Source: Hymenopus coronatus (taxonomy: Eukaryota > Arthropoda > Insecta > Mantodea > Hymenopodidae). Taken from it: a DNA stretch of 64,000 nucleotides. The stretch is from NCBI GenBank assembly GCA_030762935.1, contig CM060883.1, positions 99,820,501 to 99,884,500 on the forward strand. Direction: 5' to 3'. Both the position numbers and the translations under genes were made by a program. The first letter of the stretch is position 1. Each line of letters begins with the position of its first letter. Positions 21,571-32,660 of the stretch are shown here, piece after piece. The notes below the pieces were generated by a model. It was not told where the DNA came from, made no database searches, and saw only the letters and a list, made by a program, of their open reading frames with translations.

Positions 21571-22464
21571 ATGGCTCCTCTGCGCTCAACCCCTCAATAC
21601 CACTTTTTAATATATATATATATAAATATGCGATTGATGTGTGAACGTAAGACAATGAAAGACCTCAGTCCATTTAATATACAAAAGGAACTGGACAAGA
21701 TTTGCGGTAAAGTCACAAATGCAACAAGATGTAGAGATGGCACACTCTTAATTTAGATAGCCACTTCAGAACAACCGCCCAAGCTCCTGAGTGCTTCTCT
21801 TTTGGGTTCTTACCCCAAAGGTGGAGAAGCACAAAACTTTAAATAGTAGCCGAGGTGTGTTGACGACCTCCAGTTTGGATGGTTTAACCAACGAGGATAT
21901 AGTGAACTGTCTTTCCGATCAAGCTGTAGTTGCTGCCTATAGATTAATTGGCAAACGGGATGACAAGCCGTTCCCCATTGCGTACAGTCTTCTTGACTTT
22001 CGAGCGAACTGACTTCCCGGCTTATATCGGGATATAAGAGCGCCAGTGCGGTCTTATATCCCGAACCCAATGCGCTGTTACCGTTGTCAGAAGTTTGGAC
22101 ATACGCAACAACGTTGTAACAACTCGCCAGTTCCACCAGCCGGTGCGGAAACAGGATGCTATAGTTCAGACGCTCCCTGGTCCTCGTGCCTGTGTGTCTA
22201 TAGGTATCCAGACCGCATCCTCCGAATACGTTTCTCCTCCAAAGGTAACGCCACCATCTTCTTCTGTGCCATCTACATCTTCTCTGTTTCTGCCCGCCCG
22301 ATTCGTAAATCGCCCGTTCGCCGTACAAGTCGTTCTCGCTCTCCTAACCGCACCCGCACGACTTGTTCGGACACTGATACCAGCGATGGCAATCTGGAAT
22401 TGTGTCCGGTTGGCGACCACACTAGACGAGTCGAAGCCCAACGAAAAAGAGAAAGCTTAAACTG
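21571..22464 (+). pseudogene. LINE ORF1 relic of copy 2
   Basis: Starts MAPLRSTPQY, then after a TA-repeat insertion (about 21609-21625) reads MKDLSPFNIQKELDKICGKV, the N-terminal block of I/Jockey ORF1 proteins. After a stop at 21756 it continues in other frames through KTLNSSRGV, LTNEDIV and YIPNPMRCYRCQKFGHTQQRC, the first zinc knuckle, homologous to YIPNPLRCFKCQRFGHT in copy 1. The second and third knuckles are lost by a deletion or frameshift. An Arg/Ser-rich tail ends at 22464. Confidence 0.85.
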
Positions 22465-22517
22465 AACCCACCGGTCCCGGGCAACCATTAATTCGCTCCC
22501 TTACCGGCGCACGCATA

Positions 22518-25500
22518 ATGAACAGCAGCCTTCTTACCGTCCTCCTTATGTCCATCCTCCAATGGAATATACGTGGTCTACGCGCCCATCGGCCCGATCT
22601 GGATATTTTAATCCAGTCTTATTCACCCCTTATCGTTTGTTTGCAGGAGACCAAACTTCGCCCTCGAGATACCTTTGTTTTACGTCGGTATACCCCGGTT
22701 CGCTTCGATCTGGAACCGGATGAGGGCTCTCCTGCACACGGCGGTTCTCTGGTTCTGGTACGTGACGACATGTGTTTCCGAACTGTTCCACTCACCACTC
22801 AACTGCAGGCTGTTGCTGTCCACCTTTCTCTTCCCGGTTTTAGTTTTTCAGTGTAGTATCTATGTTCCACCTTCGTCTCCCCTCGCCACTGCCGAACTCG
22901 TAAATCTAGTTTTGCAGTTACCTCCACCGTATTTTCTGGTGGGAGATTTCAACGCCCATCACCCTCTTTGGTTATCTCCGAGGGCGTGTTCGAGGGGAAC
23001 CTTACTCAGCGATTTTCTGGACCAGCTGAATCTCTCCCTTTTGAATACTGGTGAACCTACCTTTCTCTCAGACTCCGGCACCCTTTCTCACCTCGATTTA
23101 AGCCTCTTTTCAGCACAGCTTGCACACCATTTGGAGTGGAATGCTCTTTCTGACGCTCACGGCAGTGATCATTTTCCAGTTGTTATTACACTCCTTCATT
23201 GTACTCCTCCAACCAATGGCACCCCAAAATTTCAGTTTAACAAAGCAGATTGGTCACTTTATACTCGCCTAGCCCGATTTTCCGTTGCCGAATATCTCGC
23301 TGTCCATATCATGGTTGAGCACCTAACTCCCGTTATCATAGCCGCCGCCGAACGCTCCATTCCCCGTACGTCTTCCCAACCTAGGCGTACCCGGGTTCCT
23401 CGGTGGAACGAGGAATGCGGCAAAGCTATCCGTGCGCGGCGAAGTGCTCTTCGGGTTTTCAAACGTCACCCAACAGAAGATAACTTATTAGTCTATAAAC
23501 GACTACGGGCTAGAGCGCGGCGCATTATCCGTGAAGGTATGAAGGCCTCTTGGAAGCGCTATGTGGAGAGATTTCATAGCTCCACGCCCACATCCGTTGT
23601 GTGGAATTGACTTAGGCGTGTATCTGGTAAGGCAAAACCGTGCACCATACCCGGTCTTAGGGTAGGAGGTGACACCTTGGTGGAGCCGGCTCTTATCGCA
23701 GACACCTTGGGCAGAGCCTTTGAGGCAGTTTCCAGTTCCACCAATTATGACCCAGCTTTTATTCCCCATAAGGTTGCGTTGGAAGCCCAGGAGTTGTCAT
23801 TCTGCTCCGACACCCTGGTGGAGCCGGCTCTTATCGCAGACACCTTGGGCAGAGCCTTTGAGGCAGTTTCCAGTTCCACCAATTATGACCCAGCTTTTAT
23901 TCCCCATAAGGTTGCGTTGGAAGCCCAGGGGTTGTCATTCCGCTGCGACAACCATGAGGACCACAACCGCCCTTTTAGCCTTCGTGAACTAGAACATGCC
24001 CTCTCTTTTTCTAGGTATACCGCTCCTGGGCCCGATGCCATACATGTGTCGTTGCTTCAGCATTTGTCTACGGATGGTAAGGTCTTTCTCCTCCAGCTCT
24101 TTAATCGCAACTGGCTCGAAGGTGCGTTTCCTGCTGCCTGGCGCGAGGCCACCGTTGTTCCCATTCTGAAACCTGGCAAGGATCGCCAACTTCCTTCCAG
24201 CTACCGCCCAATTTCCGTAACTAGTTGCGTTTGCAAGGTTGTGGAACGTATGCTCAATGGGCGGTTTATGTGGTGTCTCGAATCTCGGGGCCTCTTGTCG
24301 AACGTTCAGTGTGGGTTTCGTCGTTACCGTTCTACTATCGACCACCTGGTGTCTCTTTCGACCCACATTATGAACGGGTTCCTGAGTAAAAGCCAGACCG
24401 TAGCTGTATTTTTTGATTTAGAGAAAGCTTACGACACATGTTGGAGAACTGGCATTCTCCGTACAATTCATCAGTGGGGTTTCCGTGGTCTCCTTCCAAT
24501 ATTCATTCGGGAGTTCATGAAACACCGGGTATTTCGTGTGCGTGTGGGTTCGGTTTTATCTGGCTATTTTACTCAGGAGAACTGAGTACCTCAGGGTTCG
24601 GTACTTAGTGTCACTCTGCTCCTTACAGCTATCAACCCTCTTGTTGACTGCCTCCCCCAGGGATTTCCTCGTCGCTGTTTGTTGACGATTTTATTGTGTA
24701 CCTCACAGCTCGGCGTGCCTGTCTGCTCGAGCGTCGTCCTCAGCGGTGTCTAGATTCTATTTCCTCCTGGGGTGTGGCAAATGGCTTTCACTTCTCCGCC
24801 AAGAAGACGGTTTGTGTAAATTTCTGGCGCCGGAAGCAGTTTCCTACTCCTCTCCGCCTAGGTACAGATATGCTACCGTTTGTTGAAGAAGCGAAATTCC
24901 TGGGCTTACTATTTGATAGGAAGTTATGTTGGTCTGCCCATATAACTTATTTGAAGGTGCGGTGCATACGTTCTCTTGATATTTTACGTGTTTTAAGTGG
25001 CACATCCTGGGGAGCCGATAGGAGCGTTTTGCTATACCTCTATCGTACATTAGTCCATTCCAAGTTGGATTATGGGTGTATCGTCTATTCTTCAGCGCGA
25101 CCGTCTATCCTTCGTCGTTTAAACACCATTCATCATCAAGGCATACGACTAGCAACTGACGCCTTCCGCACTAGCCCAGTCAGTAGTGTCTGTGCGGAAG
25201 CTGCAGAACCACCGCTATATAATCGCCGTGAGTTTCTCTTGTGCAGCTACGCCTGCCGTCTGTCCAGTATGCCTCACCACCCGGCTCATTCATACTTTTT
25301 TGATGACTCTTTGGACGCTAATTACGCCTCTCGCTCCCTCGCCCTCTTACCACCAGGGGTACATTTTCGCAAGCTTCTAGGGCAAATGAGCATGTCCATG
25401 CCTACAGTGCTTCCCAAACGAGAAACCCATTTCCCTCCTTGGATTCGCCCTGGCAGCTCTTTCTATCTAGGGTCCTCATCTTTTTCGAAGTCGACTACTC

Positions 25501-26463
25501 CTGGTTTCATCCTTCGATCCCAATTTTTAGCCCTTATAGATCAACATCGCGACCACACTTTTATGTATACTGACGGGTCGAAGAATGATCAAGGTGTTGG
25601 ATGTGCTTTTGTGGTTAATAACCACTGTTTTAATTTTCGTCTTTTACGACAGTGTTCTATTTTTACAGCTGAGCTATTTGGTATTCTTCAGGCTCTTTTT
25701 TATGTGCGGCGACATGCGCTACCACTCACTGCAATATGTTCAGATTCTCAGAGTGCTCTCGAAAGTCTTCGTCCGCTATATACTTACCGCCCAATCATAC
25801 AGCGGATCCAAGATTGCCTTCACTCGCTTTCGGCAGCAGGTCTACGTGTAACGTTTTTGTGGGTGCCTGGTCACACGGGAGTAGCGGGAAACGAGAAAGC
25901 TGATTCTGCTGCCAAGAGATCAATTACATCTTCCAGGATATTTTCTTCTTCCGTTCCTGCTAGTGATCTTAAGGCGGTGTTGCGAGGGACCATTTATTCT
26001 CGTTGGACGACTGAATGGTCCAGCACTACACAAACTGCGGGTGATCAAAGCACTCCCTGAATGAAAATGGATACTCCTGAAGAAGTTTTAGATTATGCTA
26101 AAAAAAAAAAGTCATACTTACTTTATTTCATAATGAAATAAAGACTCATTTTTGTTGTTTTCTAGGATATCCTGGAAAACCTCTTGTCGCACCTCCCACC
26201 GAGAAGAGGTAATTTTATGTCGCCTGCGTATTGGACACTTATTTTAGCCACTGTCATTTATTGCGAAGAGAGCAAACTCCAGTTTGTTGGTGCGGCGCAA
26301 CCTTAACAGTGAGACACGTTTTAACCGAGTGCCAATTTTTAGCAGCCATGCGACTGTTGTTGGATTTGCTCAATGGTATGCGTGACATTTTAGCAGACTG
26401 TCTGACTGCTGTAGAACGGGTTTTATCTTTTATTCGAGAGTGCCCTATGATTGGACTTGTCTA
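22518..26463 (+). pseudogene. LINE ORF2 relic of copy 2 (endonuclease, RT, RNase H)
   Basis: Colinear with ORF2 of copy 1. The endonuclease has WNIRGLRAHRP, LQETKLRP, then after a frameshift near 22850 VGDFNAHHPLW and GSDHFPV. A TGA at 23608-23610 interrupts the linker. The RT holds SYRPISVTS, QCGFRRYRST and FFDLEKAYD; a TGA at 24583-24585 replaces the glycine of GVPQGS, and LFVDDF follows. RNase H is nearly intact (YTDGSKNDQGVG, WVPGHTGVAGNEKAD). The C-terminal zinc region (VCWCGATLTVRHVLTEC) is separated by a stop and short insertion near 26060-26165. At least two stops and several frameshifts make it inactive. Confidence 0.92.
23671..23946 (+). repeat. In-frame 138-bp tandem duplication inside ORF2
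   Basis: Bases 23671-23808 and 23809-23946 are almost identical copies, each encoding 46 residues around LVEPALIADTLGRAFEAVSS. Copy 1 of the LINE has this segment once. It lies in the linker just before the reverse transcriptase. Confidence 0.95.
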
Positions 26464-26667
26464 GTTTTAATGGCGTTCTACAGCTTTTGTCACTAGTTTT
26501 ATCTGTTTCTTTCAACCACCTTAGGTTTTTTTATATTTTATTTTTGGAGTGTTATCTCCTACATTTTAATCCTCGTTTTAGCATCTGTATGTGTGTTTTT
26601 ATAGCATGAAATCTTAGGCCTAAGTTTAAGTTTAATTTTATGCTGGTTTTTGTTTTCTTACATCTCC

Positions 26668-26702
26668 TAGGGCGCTAATAATCTTATAGGTTGGGCGCCC
26701 TA
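26668..26702 (+). promoter_or_regulatory. 3'-UTR terminal hairpin of LINE copy 2
   Basis: TAGGGCGC (26668-26675) pairs perfectly with GCGCCCTA (26695-26702) across a 19-nt loop of unrelated sequence. Compared with 5041-5077, the eighth pair changes from A-T to T-A, keeping the pairing. Confidence 0.85.
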
Positions 26703-26739
26703 AACCCTTACTTCTCTCTCTCACAACACATATATGTTT

Positions 26740-28422
26740 GTGATGCGTTCACATATCTACAAGAAAAAAACTAGTTGCCATGACTTTTGTCCCAACCCTC
26801 ATATAATTCATGCAGGGTCTAAATATTTCAATTCATTACCAACTATCTGAAGAGAATGTTGGACATATACAAGTTTTAAAGAGAACTCAACAAATATAAT
26901 CTACTCTGCTTTTATAATCTACAAGAGTTTTTCTAACCATAATATAAACTAATTTGAAATTTGCGTTATTAATCTTGACAATTTTATATAATGTATCTTA
27001 TGAAATATTTTTGTACAGTTGTAATCCTGTGCATGCAATTTATTTGTTACTGTTTGTATTTTATGTAGTAAAGGTTGACATAATTGTACATATAATTTTG
27101 TTTTTTAAATACTGTTTTTATTTTTGGCATAATCTATGATAACATTGTTTTCTCATTGTATATTGTATGATTAAATAATAATAATAATAGTAATACACAG
27201 AAATTCATCAAGATCAGGAGAGGATGTTGGTTTATGCTGTTAATTCAGATGGCTGCCTCACTTACAAAATTAGAATTTTATACAAGTAAACTTTTAACTG
27301 CAGATTATTTAAATTTTACAATAAATTTGTGAAAAGTAAAGAAAATGACCTAAAAGTGTATCTAGGTGTAAATAAATGCCTTACGAGAATGTGGAAAAAA
27401 TGCATTTTGATCACCTATAACAACCACATATCCATTGTATCTGTTCCAGAATGCAGTTAATTTCTAATAAGATTGTGTATGAGTACTAAGAAAAATATGA
27501 GTTTTTATCAAATGTGGGTGCTAGTAATTAGATACTTTTAATAGGATGACTTCACAGTGTAAAAATGAAATAAATTGCACTGTTGCTGACAGAAATGAAA
27601 GTGCCAGGAAACTTCATGCCAATTGTGTTCAATAACCCAGTAGATAATTTAAATGCTGCAGCAAGTTCTGAAGTGTCTGTGAGGGCAGGTTATTAATGTC
27701 TTACAGCTTGCAAGTTTGATGAAATTGAACAAAGTAGGTTACAATCCAATTTTGGCATGAATGTTGAGTAATTACACCAGTTGCATTATTGTTAATTCAA
27801 TGCACCTGAATAACCAGGTATGTAATGTAAAGTGTACTAGTAGAGCAATAACAATATGAAAACCTTGTTTGTAATTTGTGGTAACTGAAATTTGAGTTAA
27901 TGGAGAAAACATTCTGTAAGAAACTATGCATACCTGCTGTTCATCTTAAGCAAGTTGGTGTAAACAAGGTTTTACTGTAGTTTAATCAAGTGCATCAACC
28001 TGGCTGCCTTCCATGAACACTCAAGAAAAGTGGTAAAAATGTTCTTTTCCTAAAAAAACAATCATGTTTTCCAGAGAAAGTAACTTCATAAATTAATGAA
28101 GTCCATGGTAATTCCTTTAATTTGGAAGTCCAGTGTAATTCTCATGCCAGCTTAAAAGCGTCTCACATTACACCCAATGACAACCAAAGTGAGCAAAGAG
28201 TGAATAAGCAAAAGAAGAATATCTCTATTTGGTTAAAAGTCTGTTGCAGTATTAAGGAGTTTTTAGTTAGTATTTGAAACACTAACATCACTAAAAATTC
28301 CATTAGTTTTGCATACTGTTTGTTCTTCACAGTTAGACCATTATTACGTTTCTTCCTCTTAAGTAAGGACATAAAGGAGGGGCATGTTACATGCTGTTTT
28401 CAATAACTTTGTGTGTTTAAAG
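26740..28422. other. No recognised feature; probable intron upstream of the first visible exon
   Basis: AT-rich sequence with an AATAATAAT run near 27175. No repeat family or exon was recognised, including no first half of the PHD finger expected upstream of 28423. Confidence 0.5.
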
Positions 28423-28660
28423 GTCAACAAATGGAAGAGAAAGGTATAGAATGGTGTTGTCCAAACTGCATTAAGAAGAAGGAATCTGAGGGCAAAGAAA
28501 AGGGACGTGAATTGAAAAAGTCAGGAAAAATCACAAAGGAGAAAAAACCAGCTGCTAGAGTAACTCCAATACAGCATGGCATAGCAAAGGACTTGCAGAG
28601 AGATGTAAATAAAAGTACACAAAATTGTGCACCTGAGCCTGCATCAAACAAGCACAACAG
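28423..28660 (+). CDS. Dido1: DIDO1/PHF3-like gene, exon with end of PHD finger
   Basis: The acceptor TTTAAAG ends at 28422 and the donor is CAACAG|GTATGT. Two nucleotides complete a split codon, then the frame reads QQMEEKGIEWCCPNCIKKK. That gives the tryptophan and final CX2C pair closing a PHD finger, the module that reads histone H3 tails in this family. A lysine-rich linker (KEKGRELKKSGKITKEKKP) follows. The exon ends with AG of a split codon completed by the A at 41423. The first part of the PHD finger must be in an upstream exon that was not found. The assignment to DIDO1/PHF3 (fly pps) rests on all three exons together. Confidence 0.82.
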
Positions 28661-28999
28661 GTATGTTCTATAAAAATGTTAGCAATTTTGAGGCCTAAAC
28701 TGCCTGTCATAATGTGTATGCTGGAATAATGGTTGTTTGCATTTCATACTTTGGGAACAAGGTACATTGTTATTACACCAGCAGTGTTTAGATAAATATA
28801 CAGCAATTCAAATTATTAAGCCACAATTAATTTCAAATACAGACATACTGTGTTAACAATATTTACATCTTTATGTCAACAAATGAGAAATAGCTGCATA
28901 TTCAAAAAGTAATTTATATGTAAATTCTGTTTCTTGTTTTACTTTTAAACATTTGGAATTCACTTTTTAGTTGCATTAACTAATACATAGTGTGTGTTA

Positions 29000-30008
29000 G
29001 TGTATAGAGAAGGCATTGCATTTCATCAAAAAAAATTGATACCAAGATTTCAACAGAAATGCACATTTTAGGGTCCTCTGTATAAAAAAAAAGTTTTTTT
29101 TACAAAAAAGTCTGTGTGTCTGAGCACAATAACTCAAAAATGAAATTTTGGTAAAATTATCAAACTTGGTATTTAAGTTTAGTATCTTCTAAGGATGTGA
29201 CAAAAATTTTCAGTGTCTGCCTCATACTCAACAGGTCGTGAGTTCGAATCTTGCTTAGGGTGAGTTACCTGGATAAGGTTTTTGTTCTGGATTTTCCCTT
29301 ATCCTGAGAAGGTGAATGTCAAGTAACTTTGAGCTCCATGGACCCCGAGATCTTTTGAGCATCATTTCACCAATGCCATTCATCGTCCGATATGACCAAC
29401 TGACCAACTAGGTTAAAGAACGTTAATCGATAAAAAAAAAAAAAAATGAGGAAAATCCTAACCCCAAACTACTCTTTACATGAAAAAATTTAAAAAATAA
29501 TGATTTTCTCAAAAATGACTAACAATTTTTATTAAAATAATGTATATTAAAGATATTTACATGACAAATAAAATGTGTATCTTGCATTTTCTGGGAATAG
29601 CCTGTGAAGACCTCTTTGTTCTGGCTGAATTTTGCAAACTTGTAAACCATAAAATATACACAAAAACTGTAGGTCTCATTAAAACACACAATTAATATAC
29701 ATTTTTTCTGTGGGGTTGACAATTTTCAAGATATTCCTTCTTATTGGTTTTCAATTTTAAAATACCTAAAATTTTCACATACAGGATTTTTTCAATTCCT
29801 GACAATACAAAGAAACTGATTTCATCCTCATGGCAACCAGCTTTTACAAGACTTGAGTATCATTTTAGCCTAGTGTATCCCATTATTTCCCTTCTACTTA
29901 CAAGAAGGCATTTTCTAATGTTTATCTTGATTATCATGAGGTAGATAAAAGCATAACAATAGTTTGTTACAGAGATTTAGAGAAAGTCATGTGAATGGAA
30001 CATTATTC
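29000..30008 (+). repeat. R850 repeat, copy 4, with SINE insertion
   Basis: Starts at GTGTATAGAGAAGGCATTGC near 29008 and ends at AGATTTAGAGAAAGTCATG near 29991. It is full length apart from its outer left hairpin arm and is interrupted by an S2 SINE. Confidence 0.8.
29211..29446 (+). mobile_element. tRNA-derived SINE, family S2 (5' truncated)
   Basis: B box GAGTTCGAATC (about 29240-29250) and the S2 body (ATGGACCCCGAGATC) ending in a run of A at 29432-29446. The A box is missing. GACCAACT is duplicated near 29393-29408. Confidence 0.85.
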
Positions 30009-30397
30009 CACCTAGGTGGGAAATACTCAGAAGGCTCTTGGTAAGCCTGCGACTCTCTAAATGGAAGTAGTTGAGATTCCTTGTATTGTTATGATATCCT
30101 GGAAGTAAGTTCTATTTTTGTGTGTGAAATTTAGTGTGAGTATTTTAAGTTCATTGAATACTATTTACTTGTGTTCTTACAGGTACTCTCAAAATTGCTT
30201 TTAATATTCTTTCTTGAATTGTGAAGGTTTATAGTACTTTAGGAGAGGATCCCCAAAAGAGAATTGTATAGCTAATTAGGGACTCTATGCAGGTAAAATG
30301 TACAAGCTCTAGTGCTTGAATATTTGATGAAGTTTGAATTTCTTTATGTTTGATGTGTTTTTATCTTTGATTTCAAATACAGTGTTTTTACAGCTTG

Positions 30398-31745
30398 TAT
30401 GTTACTTTCTCTAGCACATATGTACAATGTATATGGGTAGAGAGGATATTCTATTTCACCCAAAAATTTGACACCAATATTTCACCAGAAATACATGTTT
30501 TGAGATCCCCTGGATCCAAAAAAAAAATCTGTTCATGTCCATGGTGTGTGTTTGTGTGGTTGGTTCTTTTTTTAAAGAAAATCCCCCCACCCTTTGCATT
30601 CAACATTTTTCAAACATTTTGCTTTCCTCAAAAATGGCTCTTAATGATTTTGATTAAAATGCCATGACAAGAAATCTATATCTTAAATTTGTTGGAAATA
30701 GCCTCTAAAGAACTCTTCATTCTGGATGCTTTTGTATCATTCATAAGCAGTTGGAGATACACAAAATCTCAGTAGACAAAACTGTAGATCTGATTAAAAA
30801 GCACAATTTATGCCATATGCTTCTTTTAGTTAACCGTTTCCAAGATATTCAATGTTATTGGTTTCAATTTTAAAATACCTAAAAGTTTTCTCAAGCAGGA
30901 AGTCAAGTTTCATTTCTTTTGTTTCACTCCTGAGAATGGAAAAGAGAATCAAATTTCAATTCCTTCACTGTTACTTTAGCTTAATGTATTTCTTTTTTCC
31001 CTTCTACTTAGAGATCACCCTCCATAGTGTAATGGTTACCATGCTGACTTCATATACCCAAGGTCACAGGTTCAAACCCGGCGGAGGACGATGGATTTTT
31101 TCGGGTGTAAAAATCCTTAGCATGGCTTCCTTCGGAAGGGAAGTAAAGTCGTTGGTCCTGTGTCGTAGATTTACGGCACGTAAAAGAACCTCAAGCCTGA
31201 TAAGAGAGGCCTCTGAGCAAAATTAAGCGGTCGTTCATGCCCAATTTAGAATGGGACGCTGAGAACCACAGTAGTTAAAGAGCGTCCATAAATAACACAC
31301 CATTTACATTTTTTATGCTGACTTCATATAGCCAAGGTCGCAGGTTCAAACCCGGCGGAGGACAATGGATTTTTTCAGGCATAAAAATCCTTAGCATGGC
31401 TTCCTTCGGAAGGGAAGTAGAACCGTAGGTCCCGTGTCATAGATTTACAGCACTTAAAAGAACCTCAAGCCTGATAAGGAGGCCTCTGAGCAAAATTAAG
31501 CGGTCTTTCACGCCCAGTATAGAATGGGACGCTGAGAACCACAGCAGTTAAAGAGCGTCCATAAATAAAATGCCATTTACATTTTTCTACTTAGAGGGAA
31601 GTAAGTAATAGGACCATTTCTGCTAATTTTTATCTCAATTAGCATGACATAGCTAAAAAATAATCTTTTGTAAGGAAGGTTTGTTTGTGGAACACTGGAG
31701 CAAGTCATTTGAATGGAATGCTTCAGATTTTTTTTTTAATGTTTT
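30398..31745 (+). repeat. R850 repeat, copy 5, with dimeric SINE insertion
   Basis: Opens with TGTTACTTTCTCTAGCACAT near 30400 and closes with the CATTTGAATGGAATGC and CAGATTTTTTTTTTAATG end near 31740. Excess length is the 573-bp SINE dimer at 31014-31586. Confidence 0.8.
31014..31586 (+). mobile_element. Dimeric tRNA-derived SINE, family S3
   Basis: Unit 1 has the A box TAGTGTAATGGTTACC (31025-31040) and B box GGTTCAAACCC (31069-31079), and ends CCATTTACATTTTT. Unit 2 starts at ATGCTGACTTCATAT (31314), lacking most of the A box, and ends with the same tail. The pair is flanked by one duplication, CTACTTAGAG at 31004-31013 and 31587-31596, so it moved as a dimer or was duplicated after insertion. 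Confidence 0.88.
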
Positions 31746-32269
31746 TTGGATTAATATCTTCAGCTTTTAAGGAAGATATTTCATTTTCTAAATATCATTA
31801 AAGTATATGTTTAAAACAAATCTGCGTGTAAAGGTGTATTATAATTATTGATGTTTTCCTGTAATCAGCATTTGCTCATCCCTGGATTAGAATAGCAATA
31901 ATCATAATTTTGCCCTGTTTCTCAAAATGTGGTTCAACAGCTGAGGATACACGCAAAGGCTCCGCAAAACATTGTCCTACCCATTAAATAAGTGAAGTGT
32001 GTGTAAATTTAACCCTTTTATGAATTTGGTTATGCCTTCACTGTAAGTAGCTTCACAATTTATGTTACTTGCTTTGAATTGCTGGATGCCATGTGTTGGA
32101 AAACACCAGGCAGGCAGCTGTTGTGAACAAAAGCTATGACGAGGGTGGATTTGTGACTTATGTTGGAGCCATGATAGTTACAAATAAGGAAATACTGTCT
32201 GTTTTCCCTAAAGGAGCCTGCAATGATTTAGAAGCAGCAAGTAGGGAACTTTAATATTTTAGGTTGTGC

Positions 32270-32660
32270 CAGCTTCTTGATGGGAGGAAACCAACATGAG
32301 GAAATCAGGGCATATATAGGGGTTCTGATTTATATGGGAATGATGGATCTTCCAGAAACCAGGAATTACTTCACAGGAGACTTTTGCGTTTGTCCTATCA
32401 TACAAAAATCCATGACACTCCTCAACGTTTTGGGAGGCTATCATAATAGTTACATATAAATGATGAAGAATCGAGGCCAAAACAGGGAGAAAAAGAATTT
32501 TATTATTTCCCCATGATTCAACCTGCACTGAACATTGTAAAAAAAATGTCCAACTTATTACAAACCAGATTGGGGTTTCATCATACATGAGGATATGACA
32601 GGATGCAAAGGTCAGTTTCATTGAAAACACTATATGCCAAGTAACAGAAGGGGAATAAAG
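32270..32660 (+). pseudogene. piggyBac-type transposase fragment
   Basis: EEIRAYIGVLIYMGMMDLPE then RNYFTGDF and CPIIQKSMT match the block following the N-terminal region of piggyBac (DDE_Tnp_1_7) transposases. After a stop, shifted frames continue through a VND-like EESRPKQGEKEFYY segment and NIVKKMSNLLQTRLGFHH. The central catalytic aspartates were not recognised. No TTAA-flanked ends were found. It is probably a 5'-truncated relic cut by the LINE that follows. Confidence 0.72.

Larger units (their letters stand above)
21050..26735 (+). mobile_element. I-group non-LTR retrotransposon, copy 2 (full length, broken)
   Basis: A second LINE with the same organisation as copy 1 but clearly diverged, so a sister subfamily. 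A GC-rich 5' region (21050-21570) starts directly after the 64-bp array; ORF1 and ORF2 relics, an AT-rich 3' UTR, the terminal hairpin (26668-26702) and a pyrimidine-rich CTCTCTCTC end follow. Stops, frameshifts, a 138-bp internal duplication and a short insertion near 26081-26163 show that it is dead. No clear target duplication was found. Confidence 0.9.

Noticed and set aside
23669..23992. 107-codon frame overlapping the LINE duplication
   Set aside because: Out-of-frame shadow of ORF2; repeats only because the DNA is duplicated.
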